Made by a program: the position numbers and the translations under genes
The notes under the pieces: model-generated
The model's database searches: none
The model's input: the letters and a program-made list of their open reading frames with translations, nothing else
What the model was told of the DNA's origin: nothing
Part shown: piece by piece, positions 12,798-12,860 of the stretch
How positions within the stretch are numbered: the stretch's first letter is position 1
How the letters are laid out: every line of letters starts with the position of its first letter
Source of the DNA: an uncultured Collinsella sp.
GTDB taxonomy: Bacteria > Actinomycetota > Coriobacteriia > Coriobacteriales > Coriobacteriaceae
Assembly (NCBI GenBank): GCA_900751755.1
Contig: CAADSP010000068.1
Span: 1 to 12,860, forward strand
Reading direction: 5' to 3'
Length of the DNA stretch: 12,860 nucleotides

Positions 12798-12860
12798 CTC
12801 CTATCTAGCCCATAGCACCCCCGCTACTTCTTTAAACCCCGCCCCCGGCGCTTTGCAGGC

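Larger units (their letters stand above)
12407..12860. other. 454-bp stretch without a recognisable gene
   Basis: Apart from the inverted repeat at 12421-12460, the 130-bp element and the terminator listed separately, I see no coding sequence. Short open frames here lack ribosome sites and run across the inverted repeats. The last 60 bases, past the terminator, contain no identifiable feature. Confidence 0.5.

Overview
The window looks like a chromosomal segment of a high-GC gut actinobacterium of the Coriobacteriia, most like Collinsella. This is inferred from protein style, codon use and the long alanine/lysine-rich sortase-anchored surface protein; it was not tested by a search. There is no rRNA, tRNA, CRISPR array, transposase or phage gene. 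Most genes are housekeeping or membrane genes, with one large accessory surface protein and one gene remnant.

Layout. (1) Positions 1-3820, all on the minus strand, read from right to left: coaX (type III pantothenate kinase), a dCMP-deaminase-family enzyme, a small NifU-C/NfuA-type Fe-S protein, lgt (prolipoprotein diacylglyceryl transferase) and a polytopic membrane protein that runs off the left edge. Each has its own Shine-Dalgarno sequence. Gaps of about 80-180 bp with promoter-like or hairpin sequences suggest several transcription units rather than one tight operon. (2) Position 4013-5716, plus strand: an OPT-family transporter, divergent from coaX, closed by a clear terminator. (3) Position 5917-9372, minus strand: a 1151-residue cell-wall-anchored protein with a signal peptide, two coiled-coil arms of about 380 residues flanking a CAP/SCP-type domain, and a C-terminal LAQTG sorting signal. 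It resembles the SEC10/PgrA surface-exclusion class. (4) Position 9680-10819, plus strand: a DUF389 membrane protein with an EF-hand-like loop. (5) Position 10889-11392, minus strand: a remnant of an aryl-sulfate sulfotransferase lacking its N-terminal part. (6) Position 11447-12406, minus strand: a 3-hydroxyacyl-CoA dehydrogenase family enzyme. (7) Position 12407-12860: no gene seen, but a 130-bp element bounded by perfect 21-bp inverted repeats and a strong bidirectional terminator.

How the parts relate. coaX starts coenzyme A synthesis, and the 3-hydroxyacyl-CoA dehydrogenase would use CoA thioesters, but nothing shows that they are co-regulated. lgt modifies lipoproteins and is general housekeeping. 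The surface protein stands alone, between its own terminator and a divergent intergenic region.

The most interesting signal is a run of nine G residues in the surface-protein gene, just after the signal-peptide region. Adding or removing one G would hit a stop codon within four codons of the tract, so the tract could act as an on/off phase-variation switch for a stalked surface protein. The second is the 130-bp inverted-repeat element at the right end.
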